Assembly (NCBI GenBank): GCA_963556195.1
Contig: OY744522.1
Location: 34,720,443 to 34,784,442 of the forward strand
Direction of reading: 5' to 3'
Length of the DNA: 64,000 nt
From: Sepiola atlantica
Lineage: Eukaryota; Mollusca; Cephalopoda; Sepiida; Sepiolidae
Positions 1-11,709 of the stretch are shown in pieces. A program made the position numbers and the translations under genes. The notes under the pieces were generated by a model. That model worked only from the letters and a program-made list of their open reading frames with translations, had not been told where the DNA came from and did not search any database. Position 1 is the stretch's first letter, and each line of letters starts with the position of its first letter.

Positions 1-250
1 ATTGGGATTTGTCAGTTCAACTTTTCTTTCACCTGCTTTGCACCCTTTTCACCTGCACTATTCTTTGAAGGATAATCTTGTTATGCACCCACCTGATCTT
101 GTTAAGGGTCACTATCATCCCAGCTTTCTCTTCTTCACTATGGTCAGCAGATGTTCATAGTAACTCATATGTGGCTCGATGGTGTTGTAAACTTTCTCAT
201 TATTCATCGGTCTCTCTCAGAGATTTCTAAGGATGTTCCTGAATTATCTT
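1..250 (-). mobile_element. LINE 3' end fragment (endonuclease-reverse transcriptase C-terminus)
   Basis: Read on the minus strand, about 120-180 gives EPHMSYYEHLLTIVKKRKL. After a frameshift, residues resembling AKTILQG-type text follow (QDYPSKNSAGEKG). A YEHLLTIVKKRKLxWYGH block followed by a basic glycine-rich stretch is the usual C-terminal tail of endonuclease-reverse-transcriptase LINEs in many invertebrates. Several stops and shifts break it, so it is a dead remnant. The element may extend left of the window. Class assignment is from memory of the motif. Confidence 0.5.
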
Positions 251-860
251 ATTTCCACTGCCTGAATTATCCTCCGTAGTTCACATGTCGGGAGATTATT
301 CATTGTAAAACAAAAAAACAATATGTTAAATTTAACAACATTTTCGGTTTTCAAATGATTGAAAGTTTTTGACGTCAGATTAATTGACATGTACAGTGAC
401 ATTTTAACTTTAAAAAAATATTTTGCTACTGATAAAAGCGACTCTATATTAATTTTTCTAACAAAGTTTTAAGTTAGAGGTAAAAACATAAAACTAAGAA
501 AGACCCAAGAGAGCACTGCTGAAATCATCCCTTCTGGGTACCCTCAGTCAGGTGGTTTGGAGATATGTAGCACTGGCTCTAAGTGTGACATGACCTCCTT
601 TTGAATATTGAGTATTTAAACACTTAAATATTTGTAAAGTTGGCTATGTAGAAAAATACAGACTTTATGTTTCTTTGGGTGTCTCTTATTTTAATCAATA
701 ATCCCATTTTAACTTATAATTAAAACAAGAACTTATGTATGTGTGTGTGATAATATAAAAACAGCTATGTTATATAGTTTAAGTCGATTCCATTTTCAAA
801 ACATTTGATCAGTTATTTCAAAATTCGTAATAGAGTTATAAATAAATTGACAGATCAAAG

Positions 861-955
861 GTATGTCATACTGTGATTTATTGTCAGTTTCGAAGCAAAG
901 TAAAGCTAACATGTGTTTCTAGAAGTGTTAAAAACTAAAATACCCTTCTTGTAGA
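861..955. repeat. Dispersed direct repeat, copy 1
   Basis: About 90 bp that recurs at 1745-1838 in the same orientation with few differences (core GATTTATTGTCAGTTTCGAA, then AAAATACCCTTCTT). No coding potential. The rest of 300-2500 is AT-rich with no other feature I can support. Confidence 0.75.
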
Positions 956-1744
956 ATCGGGGAAACAAAAAAAGACATGAAATATAAGAAAGATTTGCAC
1001 TCAGCTAAAATTGGGATAGAAGGAAAGTTATTTCCTTATCTCATACTTTGGAAAATCAAATAGCTATTATAAAAGTTATTTCAAATTGAGAGATACGAAA
1101 ATTGGGTACTCCCAAAAACCAACACAATGTTTAATGTTATCAGCTAATTATGGCATATGATATATCTAATTTTATTTGTGTATAATGTTCCATCATTTAA
1201 TATTCAATGAAAAGTATTAATTTACACAACCTATTAAGAACAAATTCAAAATAAAAAAAATTAAGAATAAAAGAAAACGATGTACGAGAAAATTCTCCAA
1301 TCCAAGGGCCATAATTACTATGTTCATAATTAGAGAGTAGTCTCCCTTTGCCTTAATTAATAATTGAGTGATAAGTTTTATTTAAGTAATTTCTATAAAC
1401 GAATTAAAAAAAAAATTCTTTATTAAAATATTAACAGTAAGTATATAAGAAGAAATATATAGAAGTAATTAGTAAGGGTCATATGTTTTTAATTAAGATT
1501 AATTAGTGCCTACTGTAGTTTATAAGACTTATTTAAAGCTGATGTAAGGGTACTTCTCTAACTTTACTTTCTAGTGAAGATACTATTATGGTTAATTGTT
1601 CCAAGAGATCGTATTAGACACCCCTGGAACAGTAAACTAACAAATAACATTTATTTCCTAATCTCTTTCCATTATCCAGATTCCTAATTAATGTGAATAG
1701 TCCAAAATAATTAATTCATGACGATATTTTGATAGATCAATTTT

Positions 1745-1838
1745 TGTCATATTGTGATTTATTGTCAGTTTCGAAGCAAAGTAAAGCTAACATGTTTTTC
1801 TAAAAGTGTTAAAAAACTAAAATACCCTTCTTCTAAAT
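1745..1838. repeat. Dispersed direct repeat, copy 2
   Basis: Second copy of the repeat at 861-955, 884 bp downstream. The two may be ends of one element or two insertions of one family. No terminal signals were recognised. Confidence 0.75.
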
Positions 1839-2516
1839 ATTATGTACACATAAGTCCTTTAGGAATTATACAGTTTAGTTAAATAAATAAATTATTTAAA
1901 GATGCCTTTTGTTCTATTTCTAAGTTAATGCAATGAAACTAAAGAAACCCCCAAAAAACCTTCAGGAAGCAACAGACAAACCACCCAACATGTATGTGCA
2001 CTAAATTTATCTATAAATAGACTTCTAATGACTTCTGGTTTCCATCCGAAAATCACACCACCTCAGCAACTGCCGATATATAATATATATACTATATAAT
2101 TGTATTAACACTAATGATATTCTAAATCTAAATTGCTATTAACTGTCCGTAGTTATGAAAAATAACACACTTGTTTTTTTAATTGAATCCCTCGACAACG
2201 TTGGGTATGAACGAATGACTATTTTCAACTGGTGAATCTTATGAACTGTTTTACTACTTTCGACCTAGAAGTGTTTTTTTTCTTTTGGTTTTCTTTTAGT
2301 TTTTCCCTTTTTCTTCTCAATTTTTTTTCCCCTGAAGAATTGCAGAGCATAGGAATAAAGCCAAATTAGTTTGTTTAAATTCCTTTTGTCCAAGTAATGA
2401 AACGCGTGTAGGGATGATTTCTTTTTATGCAAATAAATAAAGATACACTAAACAGAAAAAAAATCTTTGTTTTGATGGATCTATAGTGAATAAATGTTTT
2501 GGTAACATCAATGAAC

Positions 2517-2850
2517 ATATATATATATATATATAGGCCGGGCACTCTGAGTGAGTTTAATAACAAGCAGTAGAAATAGCTTCATGCAAGATCCAAACAC
2601 AGTTTGTTGATCACTTTCAACTGCTCGTGTAAAAATACCCACCGACTCGGTATTTACAAAGTTAAATTCCTCCTTAATTATTAGCTAATTCCCTATGGCC
2701 GAGGGGTTAACGCTCTTGACTGCGAATCAGTGGCGATTTGTGATCGGAGTTCGAGCCCGCCGACCGTTGAGAATTAACTTCCTGCACTGAAGATTGCGTT
2801 AGCATGAAAAATCGATGTCTGTAGGTAATAAATAATTAATATTATATATA
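2517..2850 (+). mobile_element. tRNA-derived SINE with TA run
   Basis: A TA run (2517-2535) is followed by a GCCGGGCACT block that matches the one at 3395. Then comes a tRNA-like head at about 2690-2765: A-box-like GGCCGAGGGGTTAAC and B-box GGAGTTCGAGCCC. The tail (CTGCACTGAAGATT, then GCATGAAAAATC) resembles the SINE tails near 3610 and 27445. A tRNA gene is unlikely because the cloverleaf is poor and it sits in a repeat. Confidence 0.65.
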
Positions 2851-3346
2851 TAAGGAACAGGAGAATAAAGATATGATCTATACCTTTAAAGTAGAACCTA
2901 TCATTAAAAATTGATGCTTTATGTATGAGATAGAGGAATTATATAAACAAGTAAAGTAAAAGATGAGTATAAAAATTGTACACAATACAATATCTATTAA
3001 GTCATCAGTTGTTCAAAGTAAGAGAGTTTAGATAAAACAAATTTTATTATTCCTTCCTGAAGCCATGGCTTTTCAAAGAATGATATCTTATCGTCAGATG
3101 AGCATAACAGATAAGTTTGTATGGGGAAATTACCAAAAGTCAAAATTTGAAAAGATATAAAATACATATAATGTAAAATGTAAAAAGAAAATGTTGAAAA
3201 TATAGGCGAAAGATCACCGTTAAAGGCATCATGAGAGTTCGTAGAATCAGGTTCGATGTAGGTAAAATCCAGTCTTATTTTAGAAAAACTGATGACTTAA
3301 TAGATATTGTAGTTTGTACAATTTTTATTCTTATCTTTTACTTCTT

Positions 3347-3640
3347 TATATATATATATATATATATATATTATTTGTCACCCCCAATCTGGGCTGGGCA
3401 CTGTAGTGAGTAGTATTAATACAGCCGTCAAAATCATAGCTTTAATGGGTTCCTTCATAAGTTGAACACTGTTGACGTCGGCTGCCTACAATAGGTTTAA
3501 AATTCTCACCGTTTATGTAGTTGTTTGTGACGTTGAAATTTGAGTTATTAACATGAGTTGTTCCAGGGTTTCCAATCCTGCGACCGGCTTGAATAATTAT
3601 CTCTACACTGACGATTTCAGAAGGATGAAACGTATTAGGG
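3347..3640 (+). mobile_element. SINE-like repeat with TA run
   Basis: A TA run (3347-3371) precedes GGGCTGGGCACTGTAGTGAG, the same block as at 2540. The unit ends with CTACACTGACGATTTCAGAA, then GGATGAAACGTAT, the tail shared with the SINE at 27300-27480. The B box appears worn (GGGTTTCCAATCC). The stretch 2850-3346 and the stretch 3640-3967 hold nothing else I can name. Confidence 0.55.
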
Positions 3641-3967
3641 TTAGGGTTATTGGCTTCTTAGCAAATGTTGAGGTTTTATTATTTTTGCTTATTTATTCAT
3701 TTTTTTTATCCTAAGAATGAATTTCTGTTATTATTTTAAGATAAATTGGAATATTTAACACCCGATGGGTTTATAATAATGAAAGACAATTTTAACTTTT
3801 AAGAAGTGCAAGAGATGAAACATCAAAATACTTGAAAGCATACAATAACACTCATTGCTTTGGTGTGAAAATAGAGATTACGTCACTGAAGTTATGGGCT
3901 TCGAAACATTGGGGTGGTGTGAGCTTTGATTATGAGGTTTTAATGAAGAAAATTTATTCAATGTTTT

Positions 3968-6240
3968 TTGTTTTTTTTTAACATAGTTCACCCCACACAA
4001 GGCAAGCTGCCACTAGACGTAAGGGGCTACTGAGAATTAGGTTGTAAGTTTAGGGGGTCATCCGAAATTGGGAGCTGCGCAGCGATATGCTTGTTCACAT
4101 AAGTTTTAAATTTCTGCATGTCAGTACAGTCGGGGAAAAAGGGAGCAGGGAGGGAGTTTCAAAGGCTGGCAGGATGAGGAAAGAAGCTATTGGAGTAGAA
4201 GGCTCCCCGGCATCTGGGAATCCCCACAGTGAATGGATGGGATTTAGCTGATTGTCGGGTTGGTCGAGTGTATTTACGTCGAGGGGGTACCAGAGCGGCA
4301 AATTTATCAGAGCACAATCCATTGAAGTATTTGTAAAACAAGCACAATGATGCAACATTGCGGCGATGGGACAGGAGCTGGAGCTTGGTGGATAGTGAGG
4401 GACCTATTAGATTAGCGACTCTTTTTTTGGACCTTGTTTAAGAGGGAGAGACTAGTGGATGGTGCACAGGCTCAGATATTGCAACAATACTCCATGCATG
4501 GGCGAATGGTGGCTTTGTAGAGATATAGGATAATGTCAGGTGTGAGGAGTTATCTAGCACGGTAGAGGAAGCCCACTTTTTTTGCAGCAGCCTTGGCAAT
4601 GTCTTCTATGTATTTGTTCCAATTCATGTTATCTGTGAATATTAGGCCGAGGAGTTTGAATGGTGAACTCTCAGGTAGGGTGTTATTTGCCATGACAATT
4701 GGTGGTTGAAGAGGTTTCTTGTAGTTATTGAAGGAAAGTAGCTTTGTCTTTGCAGCATTAAAAGTTACCATCCATTTATGACTCCAATCCACTACAGCCT
4801 GGAGGTCATTTTCTAAGAATTTAGCCATTGCCTCAGATATGTGCGCGTCGGGTTTGCCCACATGATGAGAGTAGAGCGTGGTGTCGTCAGCAAATATACC
4901 GATCTCAGACACAATGTCATCAGGGAGGGCATTTATGAAAATCAGCAACAATAAAGGTCCAAAAATCGATCCCTGGGGTACACCTGCATTTATGTCATGT
5001 TGTTTGGATGAACGGCCATCGAGGACAACCTGAATCTTTCTTTTGGTTAGGAAAGATATAATTATATTAAATATTCGTCCAGTAATGCCATATGAATTAA
5101 TTTTTATGAGAAGACCTTTATGCCAGACTTTGTCAAAGGTTTTGGATATATCAAGCGCTACTGCCTTAGCTTCATCTGCCTTGTCCAGTGTATGGTATAT
5201 GTGTTCGGAGATGACCGTTAGCAGGGGTAGACTGATGGGGTGATAATTCTGAGGATCAGTTCTATCTCCAGAATTCTTGAATACTGGTACCACAGAGGCA
5301 ATTTTCCAGCTATCAGAGAAGCAAGATTCAGCAAGACATTTGTTGTAGAGTTTGGAGAGGACAGGGGCCAGCTCAGCAGAGTATTTCTCTATTACTATTA
5401 CTGGTATAAGATCAGGCCCACATGCTTTGGAGGTGTCAAGGTTTTTTATGATGGCTTTGATCCGAGATGGGCTGATGACCAGGTCATCAAGTATGGTTTC
5501 AGTCGGCAATGGGAATTTTGGGAGGGAGTGGTTTGCAGAGTCCAAAGTGGAGTTAAAGGCAAAACGCTGGGCAAGTAGTTCAGCCTTATCAGTTGCCGTG
5601 CAAACAACATCATTGTGGTTTGATAGCGGGGGAATTGTTGATTGTCCATTGTTCACCACACTATTGAAGATTTTCCAGAAATCGCAAGTACTTAGTTTCT
5701 GTGACTCAATGCTTTTTCTGGTCATCTCTGTATACCTTCTCTTTGCTTCACCTACAATTACAATTTTTTCTTGACTCTATTAATTTCTATCTATTCGTAG
5801 TTGACTTATGGCGGCCGAATTGTCGGAATGCTTGCTGCCTCTGAGCAATAGCAGCTGCACAGTTCGAGGTGAACCACTGTGGAGAGTGGGGCTTGCTGTA
5901 GAATTTTCGCATGGGGACATATGCTTCAATGCCTGTTTTGACCTATTCGGTTAACTCATTTGCACACTGATCAGCAGGGAGATAAAGATGATCTCTGATG
6001 GATTCCCAATTACCTCGCTTGTAGTATCTCGTTGTTTTGAGCAACGGCTCATCAGCTTTTGGACGAGATTTTAGGGTGATATCAGTCATTACCACAAAGT
6101 GATCAGCATTCCTTAGCGAGCTATGGGCATTTGTCACATAAGCCTCAGGCAGTGAGATCAAGAACAGGTTGAGGTGAGGCTTGCTGGGCCACACAATCAG
6201 GGAGGCGGGTCGGGAAAGTTGAATGTTTATAATTTTGTAT
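3968..6240 (-). mobile_element. 5'-truncated jockey/CR1-like LINE
   Basis: A minus-strand non-LTR element. From its 5' side, the end of an APE-type endonuclease (6230-5943; SLPEAYVTNAHSSL) is followed by a linker (GNWESIRDHLYLPADQ) and a reverse transcriptase (5725-4550). After that come the C-terminal region with YKYFNGLCS and the short 3' UTR with the CTTGTGTGGGGTGAA-type end and an A run (T run at 3968-3980 on the + strand). Frame breaks separate the parts and the 5' half is absent. The same subfamily occurs at 35460, 51434 and 52930. It copied itself by target-primed reverse transcription in the past; this copy is dead. Confidence 0.85.
4550..5725 (-). pseudogene. LINE reverse transcriptase domain, 391-codon open frame
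   Basis: The longest non-satellite open frame in the window. Visible reverse transcriptase blocks in order: DTSKACGPDLIPVIVIEK (region 1), then AVALDISKTFDKVWHKGLL (motif A, catalytic Asp in LDIS), GVPQGSIFGPLLL (motif B) and GIFADDTTLYS (motif C, FADD). These are followed by KTKLLSFN and LGLIFTDNMNWNKYIEDIAK (thumb-side blocks). The first Met is internal; upstream coding continues in another frame at 5943-6314. Conserved catalytic residues are present, but flanking frameshifts and the lost 5' half make activity very unlikely. Confidence 0.85.
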
Positions 6241-6619
6241 CTTTTATTTATGGTCCAAATCACATTAAAATCAGAGGAAAAACATTCAGTGGTGGGGTAG
6301 TGGTGGGGGTTCACAATTCCTAAGAAACACCCATAAAATATATGAGAAGGTGGACCCCAAAATACTTAAAAGCAGTCAAATAAATAGTGCTATAGCACAA
6401 TCTATGTTAAAATACAGCTAACATGTCTAAAGTTATGGACTTAGAAAAGTGCTATTATTGTAGATATAATATTGTGGATATTTCATATTTCATATTTAGA
6501 GCTTTCAAAAATCTCATTTCAATGCAGAAAGCGATTGTGGAATTTCCACAGGTCGACTAGTTATGAATTGATGGGACTATTTTGTTTTGTTCAAACCCAC
6601 TTTCTATTTCAGTTGCATT

Positions 6620-6840
6620 TTTTTTTGCTAATAGAGTAATATATTTCTGAATTCAGAAATAATGGTAAAAGAAATTAAGAGAGTATTTTTGGGAACTATT
6701 GGATGAAATATTTAACAGAATTTGATTTGTATATTTAATATTATATATGTTCTGTGCAATGATTTCAAAAATGCAAGGGTCGGGAAAATAATTAAGCAGT
6801 GAGATGACCAAATATGCCTAAAAAATTCATAATAATGTAG
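6620..6840. repeat. Dispersed repeat copy, related to 14760-15045
   Basis: Shared blocks in the same order and orientation with 14760-15045: TAATAGAGTAA, then AATGGTAAAA, GGGAACTAT.GGATGAAATA and CCAAATATGC. Probably two copies of one old non-coding element. The remainder of 6240-7323 has only short open frames with no recognisable family. Confidence 0.5.
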
Positions 6841-7323
6841 CAGCTTACATGAATTAAGTACTTTCTGTTGAGTTTTCATTCGACTTGGCGACTAGGTGCG
6901 CGTCTGTATGTAATGAGATTCATGCGCGATCGCCAAAGCTAGATCATGTGATCGATATGAACATTTCAGTTCCAGCCTGTATCCCAAACAGACAAGATGT
7001 AAATTCTGCGTTCTCCACCGAGCCGCCGCTAAATGAATCGAGGGACCCCAGAATTAAGATCATTTCATCTTGTCTACATTCACTCAACCCTATGTATTAT
7101 CTTTTGTATTGTTCCTGTGTTTCTCCTACATAAAAACTATTACCCGTCTGTGCACCGTGTTGTTCAATTGTTTTACGTCCTAAAGAAAAATTTCACAAAC
7201 CAATGCACATATCCTTGTTCCTTTGTTCCCGTCTTTATCTCATCTAAAAAATGGCTTTTACAGCTAAAATAATAATAGCAATAGAAATGATGAATTGTTA
7301 AGATTATTTTTGTTTGTTTGCAG

Positions 7324-7391
7324 GGGTTCAGTGATCGGACCCACTTTCCATTTTGATGTGACGCAACTCGACTTTGGAACAGTTTCGTATG
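7324..7391 (+). CDS. HYDIN: HYDIN internal exon 1 of 7 in window
   Basis: A 68-nt exon bounded by a TTTGTTTGCAG acceptor and a GTGAGA donor. It starts with one base completing a codon and ends with one base of the next. The 22 full codons begin GSVIGPTFHFDV and continue QLDFGTVSYG. That is the conserved opening strand of an ASH (MSP-like immunoglobulin) domain, of the kind repeated along HYDIN. The family protein is a roughly 5,000-residue structural component of the central-pair apparatus of motile cilia. Known function is by family; here I see only the sequence match and phase. It joins in frame to the exon at 17351 across a 9.96-kb intron. The exon supplying its first codon lies left of the window or was not recognisable. 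Confidence 0.85.
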
Positions 7392-8052
7392 GTGAGAGAC
7401 GATTTTGAATAATTTAATAATTGTAAAAAGATTTTCTTCCTTTTTATTCTCCTTCCATGGTGTTTTTACAGCTTATTTTATTAGTTTGCCATCAGATTTT
7501 TAGATATAACTCTATGTTAAATGCTCCTTCATGAGTATCTAGTGGCTTTATCTAAGTCCCCACGTGTGGGCTGCTTAGCCATCTTGAAATTCATTTCTCC
7601 TGGCTGAAAGATGACTGGAGATGGATAGAAAAACATGGACACACTGAAGAGTTACAGCTCTAATTTTATGCATCCTCTCGCCAATTTCCTTGGCCAATTG
7701 ATTAGTTGCAGAAGAATCCCTTGGGAGTTACCATCAACATTTTTATATCGTTATTGGGGTTAAGAGGAACTTTTTGCGATTGGTTGTGGCTTAATTTTGC
7801 CTGATGATATTAGTTGCTCTATGGGATTACCCTCTTTCAAGCCATAAAGCAATTTCATTATTTCATTATATTAACACAATCAAAATTTTTAGCATTTTGC
7901 CTCTAACGATATACTGAAAAGTATGAAATATGTTAACCTTCCAAAGTTTTCTTTTTTCCATTTTCTCTTTTTTTAAATTATGATTTTGTCTTTTAGCTAG
8001 ATTCATTTATAAGAATTTGTATTAAATAATATGATAATTTCTGAACAGAATA

Positions 8053-8081
8053 TTGTGTGTGTGTGTGTGTGGGGGGGGGGG
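8053..8081. repeat. GT then poly-G microsatellite
   Basis: A (GT)n run passing directly into a run of about ten G. Elsewhere 7392-8527 is ordinary intron with no other element I could identify. Confidence 0.85.
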
Positions 8082-8527
8082 TTATACTCTGCAGCCACAA
8101 TGATGAAAGCACTACCCCCTCCCCAAAAAAAAAACCCCAACCCAACCGGTAATGAGACACTGTAAGAGCTAGTCTATTTCGAGAGGCTCATGTTTTGACC
8201 CAGGCACAATCTTGCCAATCACCTTGAAGGATGGCAATTGAACAACAACCCCAGAAGTCTCCACTGCCATTGGAGTGAAAAACTAAATATCTCTGCAACA
8301 GAAGAATATTTATTTAATTTTTAATCTCTACATCTCGGCCGACAGACCCCAGTCTAATTGCGGACATGATCAAATATCTAGTTTAAAATGTATTGCCACA
8401 GGTAGCTTCCGAAATCAACAATTTTTCACCTTAAATGGCAAATGCAATCACTTTCCATCACCACAGTTGAGGCCAACCGGTTTGATTTGGGAAGGGAAGT
8501 CAGCTGTATTCGGACCTTTTTTTTCCT

Positions 8528-8648
8528 GATACTGGCATGGTATGCCTAATTAGTATAAGAGTAGGAAAGTGCATATATATAATTCTCTCTCTAAAAACAG
8601 AGTTAGAGAAAGCTTTAGCCACTAATGAGGCTAACTTTACACTTCACA
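8528..8648 (+). repeat. 5' LTR of decayed Ty3/gypsy element
   Basis: A short LTR with the TG...CA rule: it starts TGATACTGGC and ends CACTTCACA. It contains a TATA-like GCATATATATAATTCTC promoter. Related copies lie at 11232-11328 (same strand) and 20022-20145 (reverse). At about 121 bp it is unusually short for an LTR. Gag-like coding starts almost at once after it. Confidence 0.65.
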
Positions 8649-8960
8649 ATAATGGCTTCGCTGATAGGATTCCAATTGTCTCTTAAAGATTCTGACTTTG
8701 TCGATACATGGCTACGATGTTTTGCTGCTAATACAAGAACTAAAAAGTTAAAAGACAACAAGAAAACAGGAAGAGAAAACGAAATAACGGATTTATTTGT
8801 GGCTACAGCTGGATGTGATGCCATAATGAAAATATCCACCATGGCGTATCCCACAAACATGGAAGACTTGACTTTCGAAAAATTAAGTCCGATCATAAAA
8901 AGAAATGTGAGACCCAAGAAAAGGTTGGTCGTGGCAAAAAAAGGAAGTTCATGTCAATGA
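8625..8960 (+). pseudogene. gypsy gag-like fragment
   Basis: The frame reads MASLIGFQLSLKDSDFVDTW, then LRCFAANTRT and later FVATAGCDAIMKISTMAYP. A short N-terminal region, a W..CF.AN block and an L..L...P pattern are typical of retrotransposon capsid proteins upstream of gypsy reverse transcriptase. Length is about 111 codons, well short of a full gag. The likely original start is the ATG at 8652 (MASLIG). Capsid assembly role is by family only. Confidence 0.55.
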
Positions 8961-9874
8961 AACAAGAATGTGACGAACCAATCATAAAATATCTACACCG
9001 TTTATGAAATGTGAATAGATATGTGCATTTAAAAACCTTGGACAAGAACAGACAACTGAAGAGGACTTAATTCAATTAAGATTAATTAAAGGTGCAATGC
9101 AATGCATCACACCGATTATAATATAAAATAATGAAACAGCTACAAATAAGAAATATGTCTTTAAATACCTGCATTGACTTTATACAACAACAAGAACTAA
9201 TGCAAAAATACAACCAGTATACAAATCAACTCAGTGAACAAATATTCGCCAATACTCCAATGTTAAAAAAGATTTTTAAAATGCGATGTGAACACAAAAT
9301 AAAAAAGGCAAAATGCATTTGGAAAGACTTGTATGAATTGCGTAAAAAAAGAAACATTTTCAAGCAGTATGCAAATTCAAAAAAAAAATGTTGAAAGAGT
9401 TGAAAAAAACAAAACCCGCTATGGAAGTCTTTTCATTAAAAAACAAATAAAAATGTGGAGAAAATTGAACAAAAGAAAAAAGACATTATATTAAAAGTTA
9501 AAATTAACAACATCGATTTGAATAAGCAAATTGATACCAGCAGTAAGGGAAAACTTATATCAAAAAATTTCTAAGAACGCATTGGAAAGCCAACTTCACA
9601 AAAGAGCAATTTATAATTTTGCTAATTTGATGGGTTGGTCATAAAAAATTTAGCATATTGTGAAATTTCCTTGGAGTTAGTTGATTTGAAGTAATACCAT
9701 TGTGTAAAAAGAACTATTGACTTCTTGGAAACGATCTACTTAACATAAATTCTACCAAATTAATTATTGAGATAAAATGGAAACAATGGACAGTTAAAAA
9801 ACTATAAAGCGAGTTTAAAATTAAAAGAAAATGTTACCTCCTCCTATTATGAGGCACGAAAACTAGCATTACAT

Positions 9875-10350
9875 TTGTTGCCATTAATAGTAGCAAAATT
9901 ACAAAAACTAATTGAACAGGATCTTCTTGAACGTGTTCCACCTGGGGGTAACAAATGGACATCACCCATTGTAGTTTTAAGAAAGTCAGATGAAGACATA
10001 TGTATATGTGGAGATTATAAAATAGGCGTAAACCACAAAGTTTGTTCAGATTCATATCTTAGATTTAATGTTGAAGTTGCATTACATGAACTGGCAGGAA
10101 TGAGTATTTTTACAAAAATAGATGTGAAAACGGCATATCACCAAATACCAATAGACAATAACTTCAAAGAAGTAACATTGATAAATAGGCAAATAGGGTT
10201 ACTTAAATGAAAAAGGATGCCAGATGCAAGCAAGCGCCATATTTCAAAGGGCCATCAAACAGGTTTTAAGAGAAGATATGAAAAATATGGTCTGTTACCA
10301 AGACGATATATGTATAGGAGCTACTAATGAAAATGAATTAAATAAAGAAA
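9875..10350 (+). pseudogene. Ty3/gypsy reverse transcriptase fragment
   Basis: The frame gives KLIEQDLLERVPPGGNKWTS and PIVVLRKSDEDICICGDYKI, then FTKIDVKTAYHQIPID. These are the early RT blocks and motif A (F.KIDVKTAYHQI, catalytic Asp). After a stop near 10208 and shifts, MVCYQDDICIGATNENEL is visible at about 10288 (motif C, YQDD). The gypsy type is clear; the copy is broken by stops and by the insertion starting at 10480. Confidence 0.8.
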
Positions 10351-10479
10351 ACTGACATTATCTTGAATAAATTAAGAAACACTGGAGCAGTAAAATATTA
10401 TTTTTAAATTATTCCATTTCAAAAAAGGTATATTACCAGACTAAGCCTTAATAAAAAAAATTACTAACAATATCTATAT

Positions 10480-11066
10480 CAGTGGCGGGCAACCTTTTCA
10501 GAGTGAGGGCCAGATAAGACTTTAGGAAAGAGATCGCGGGCCGGAGTGAAAAACAAAATCTCAGAATTACTATATTTTGTTTACATGAATAAATTGTACA
10601 AAAATTGCATTGAACACTCTACAAATCTGATATTTTTTCTCAAGAGACTTCTGTATGTGATGTTATAAAAGGCGCCGACGAAGGGCCATTTTGGAATCAT
10701 ACAAAATAATGACGGGAGAAGTAGCAAGTTGATCCAGCATTCGTTTTGACACACCTCACATAGGTTCTATGTTTCATGCCCTTTCCTCGTCTCACGTTTC
10801 CTCTTTGCCTCTCTCTTTCTCTTTTTCTATTTTTATCTCAGGCCAAGGATTTGAAATTAATACTTAAAGAAAAATGAAATATACATGCATCATCGCTCGC
10901 TGATATTTATACATTTTCATCCCACTGTAAATCTTAATCGAAACCTACTTTTACGTCTATGTCACAAAATGATATGAGTTTTACTGGGATGTCCGCGGGC
11001 CGGATTGCAATAATAAAGCCTAGCAGGGTGGCGGGCCGGACACTAAGCCTTCGCGGGCTGGATGTG
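10480..11066. mobile_element. hAT-like non-autonomous DNA transposon, truncated
   Basis: The left end CAGTGGCGGGCAACCTTTTC and internal GCGGGCCGG blocks are typical of hAT-type non-autonomous elements. The right side has GGCGGGCCGGACACTAAGCC and GCGGGCTGGATGTG, but the final inverted terminus is missing. It interrupts the gypsy reverse transcriptase. It carries no transposase. Because one end is missing I cannot define a target duplication. Confidence 0.6.
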
Positions 11067-11231
11067 ACAGGGAGAATAAAAAAAGAAAAAAAATGGAGAG
11101 CGAGATAAATCTAGATTTCTCAGAGAAAGAAATACGGTAGAGAGAGAGAGAGAGATCCCCAAAATAAAACCATTAGAAGAAGTACAAGATCTACTGGGTG
11201 TATAAAACCTTTACGTTTCAGGGAGATTTAG

Positions 11232-11328
11232 TGATACTGGCGATTCGGTATGCCTAATTAACACAAAAGTAGGAAAGTGTATATAAGTAATTCTCTATCT
11301 AAGAATTCGGCTAACTATACACTTCACA
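11232..11328 (+). repeat. 3' LTR of decayed Ty3/gypsy element
   Basis: A 97-bp copy of the LTR at 8528. It begins TGATACTGGC and ends CACTTCACA, and about 24 bp of the R/U5-like part (near 11300) is missing. It directly follows a reverse transcriptase fragment, so the 3' coding half is deleted. From 11329 to 11710 I see no further feature. Confidence 0.6.
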
Positions 11329-11709
11329 ACCCCTTTTTTGATGATGTTATTTTTTGTTATATGTCTTGGAAAATGACTGGCACTATGACAATAGGTGCTG
11401 CGTAGTGGATGCAGACCAAACCCATCAATGGGGGATTCACATCTTCATCTGTGATACTCACATAATTCGAGTCAAAGACAGCTGTCCTGACTCGAGTTCA
11501 CTGATCCTCTACAAGGGTGGACTAGTAGATGAGGACGGTACTGTGTTGAGCTAGATGCCACTACTCGGCTGTGATACAGCTAGATGCCACGTAAGTTAGT
11601 GCTGATCCAGAAAGAGCCTCAAGTTAGTAAAATTGACCTCATATTTTATTCCATTCAAGTTTTTTTATTTTGATCAGTCTTGTGGAAAGACGTTATATGC
11701 ATAATCGAA

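Larger units (their letters stand above)
8528..11328 (+). mobile_element. Decayed Ty3/gypsy LTR retrotransposon
   Basis: Between two short LTRs lie a gag-like frame (8625-8960) and a second gag-like stretch (9131-9394, degraded knuckle CEHKIKKAKC). A reverse transcriptase segment follows at 9840-10350, and a final reverse transcriptase fragment at about 11155-11225 (PKIKPLEEVQDLLGV). Protease, RNase H and integrase were not found, so there is a large internal deletion. A hAT-like insertion (10480-11066) splits the reverse transcriptase. Many stops show it is dead. Ty3/gypsy class is inferred from the RT blocks, not from the missing integrase. Confidence 0.75.

Noticed and set aside
2690..2765. 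tRNA gene
   Set aside because: A and B boxes are present but the cloverleaf is poor and the segment continues into a SINE body. The same applies at 13745, 16745, 16968, 27380 and 50886.
5043..5774. Plus-strand open frames opposite the LINE
   Set aside because: Antisense shadows of the minus-strand reverse transcriptase.
6885..7272. Two plus-strand frames just before the first HYDIN exon
   Set aside because: No similarity to HYDIN modules, no splice donor in the right phase, and ordinary intron composition.
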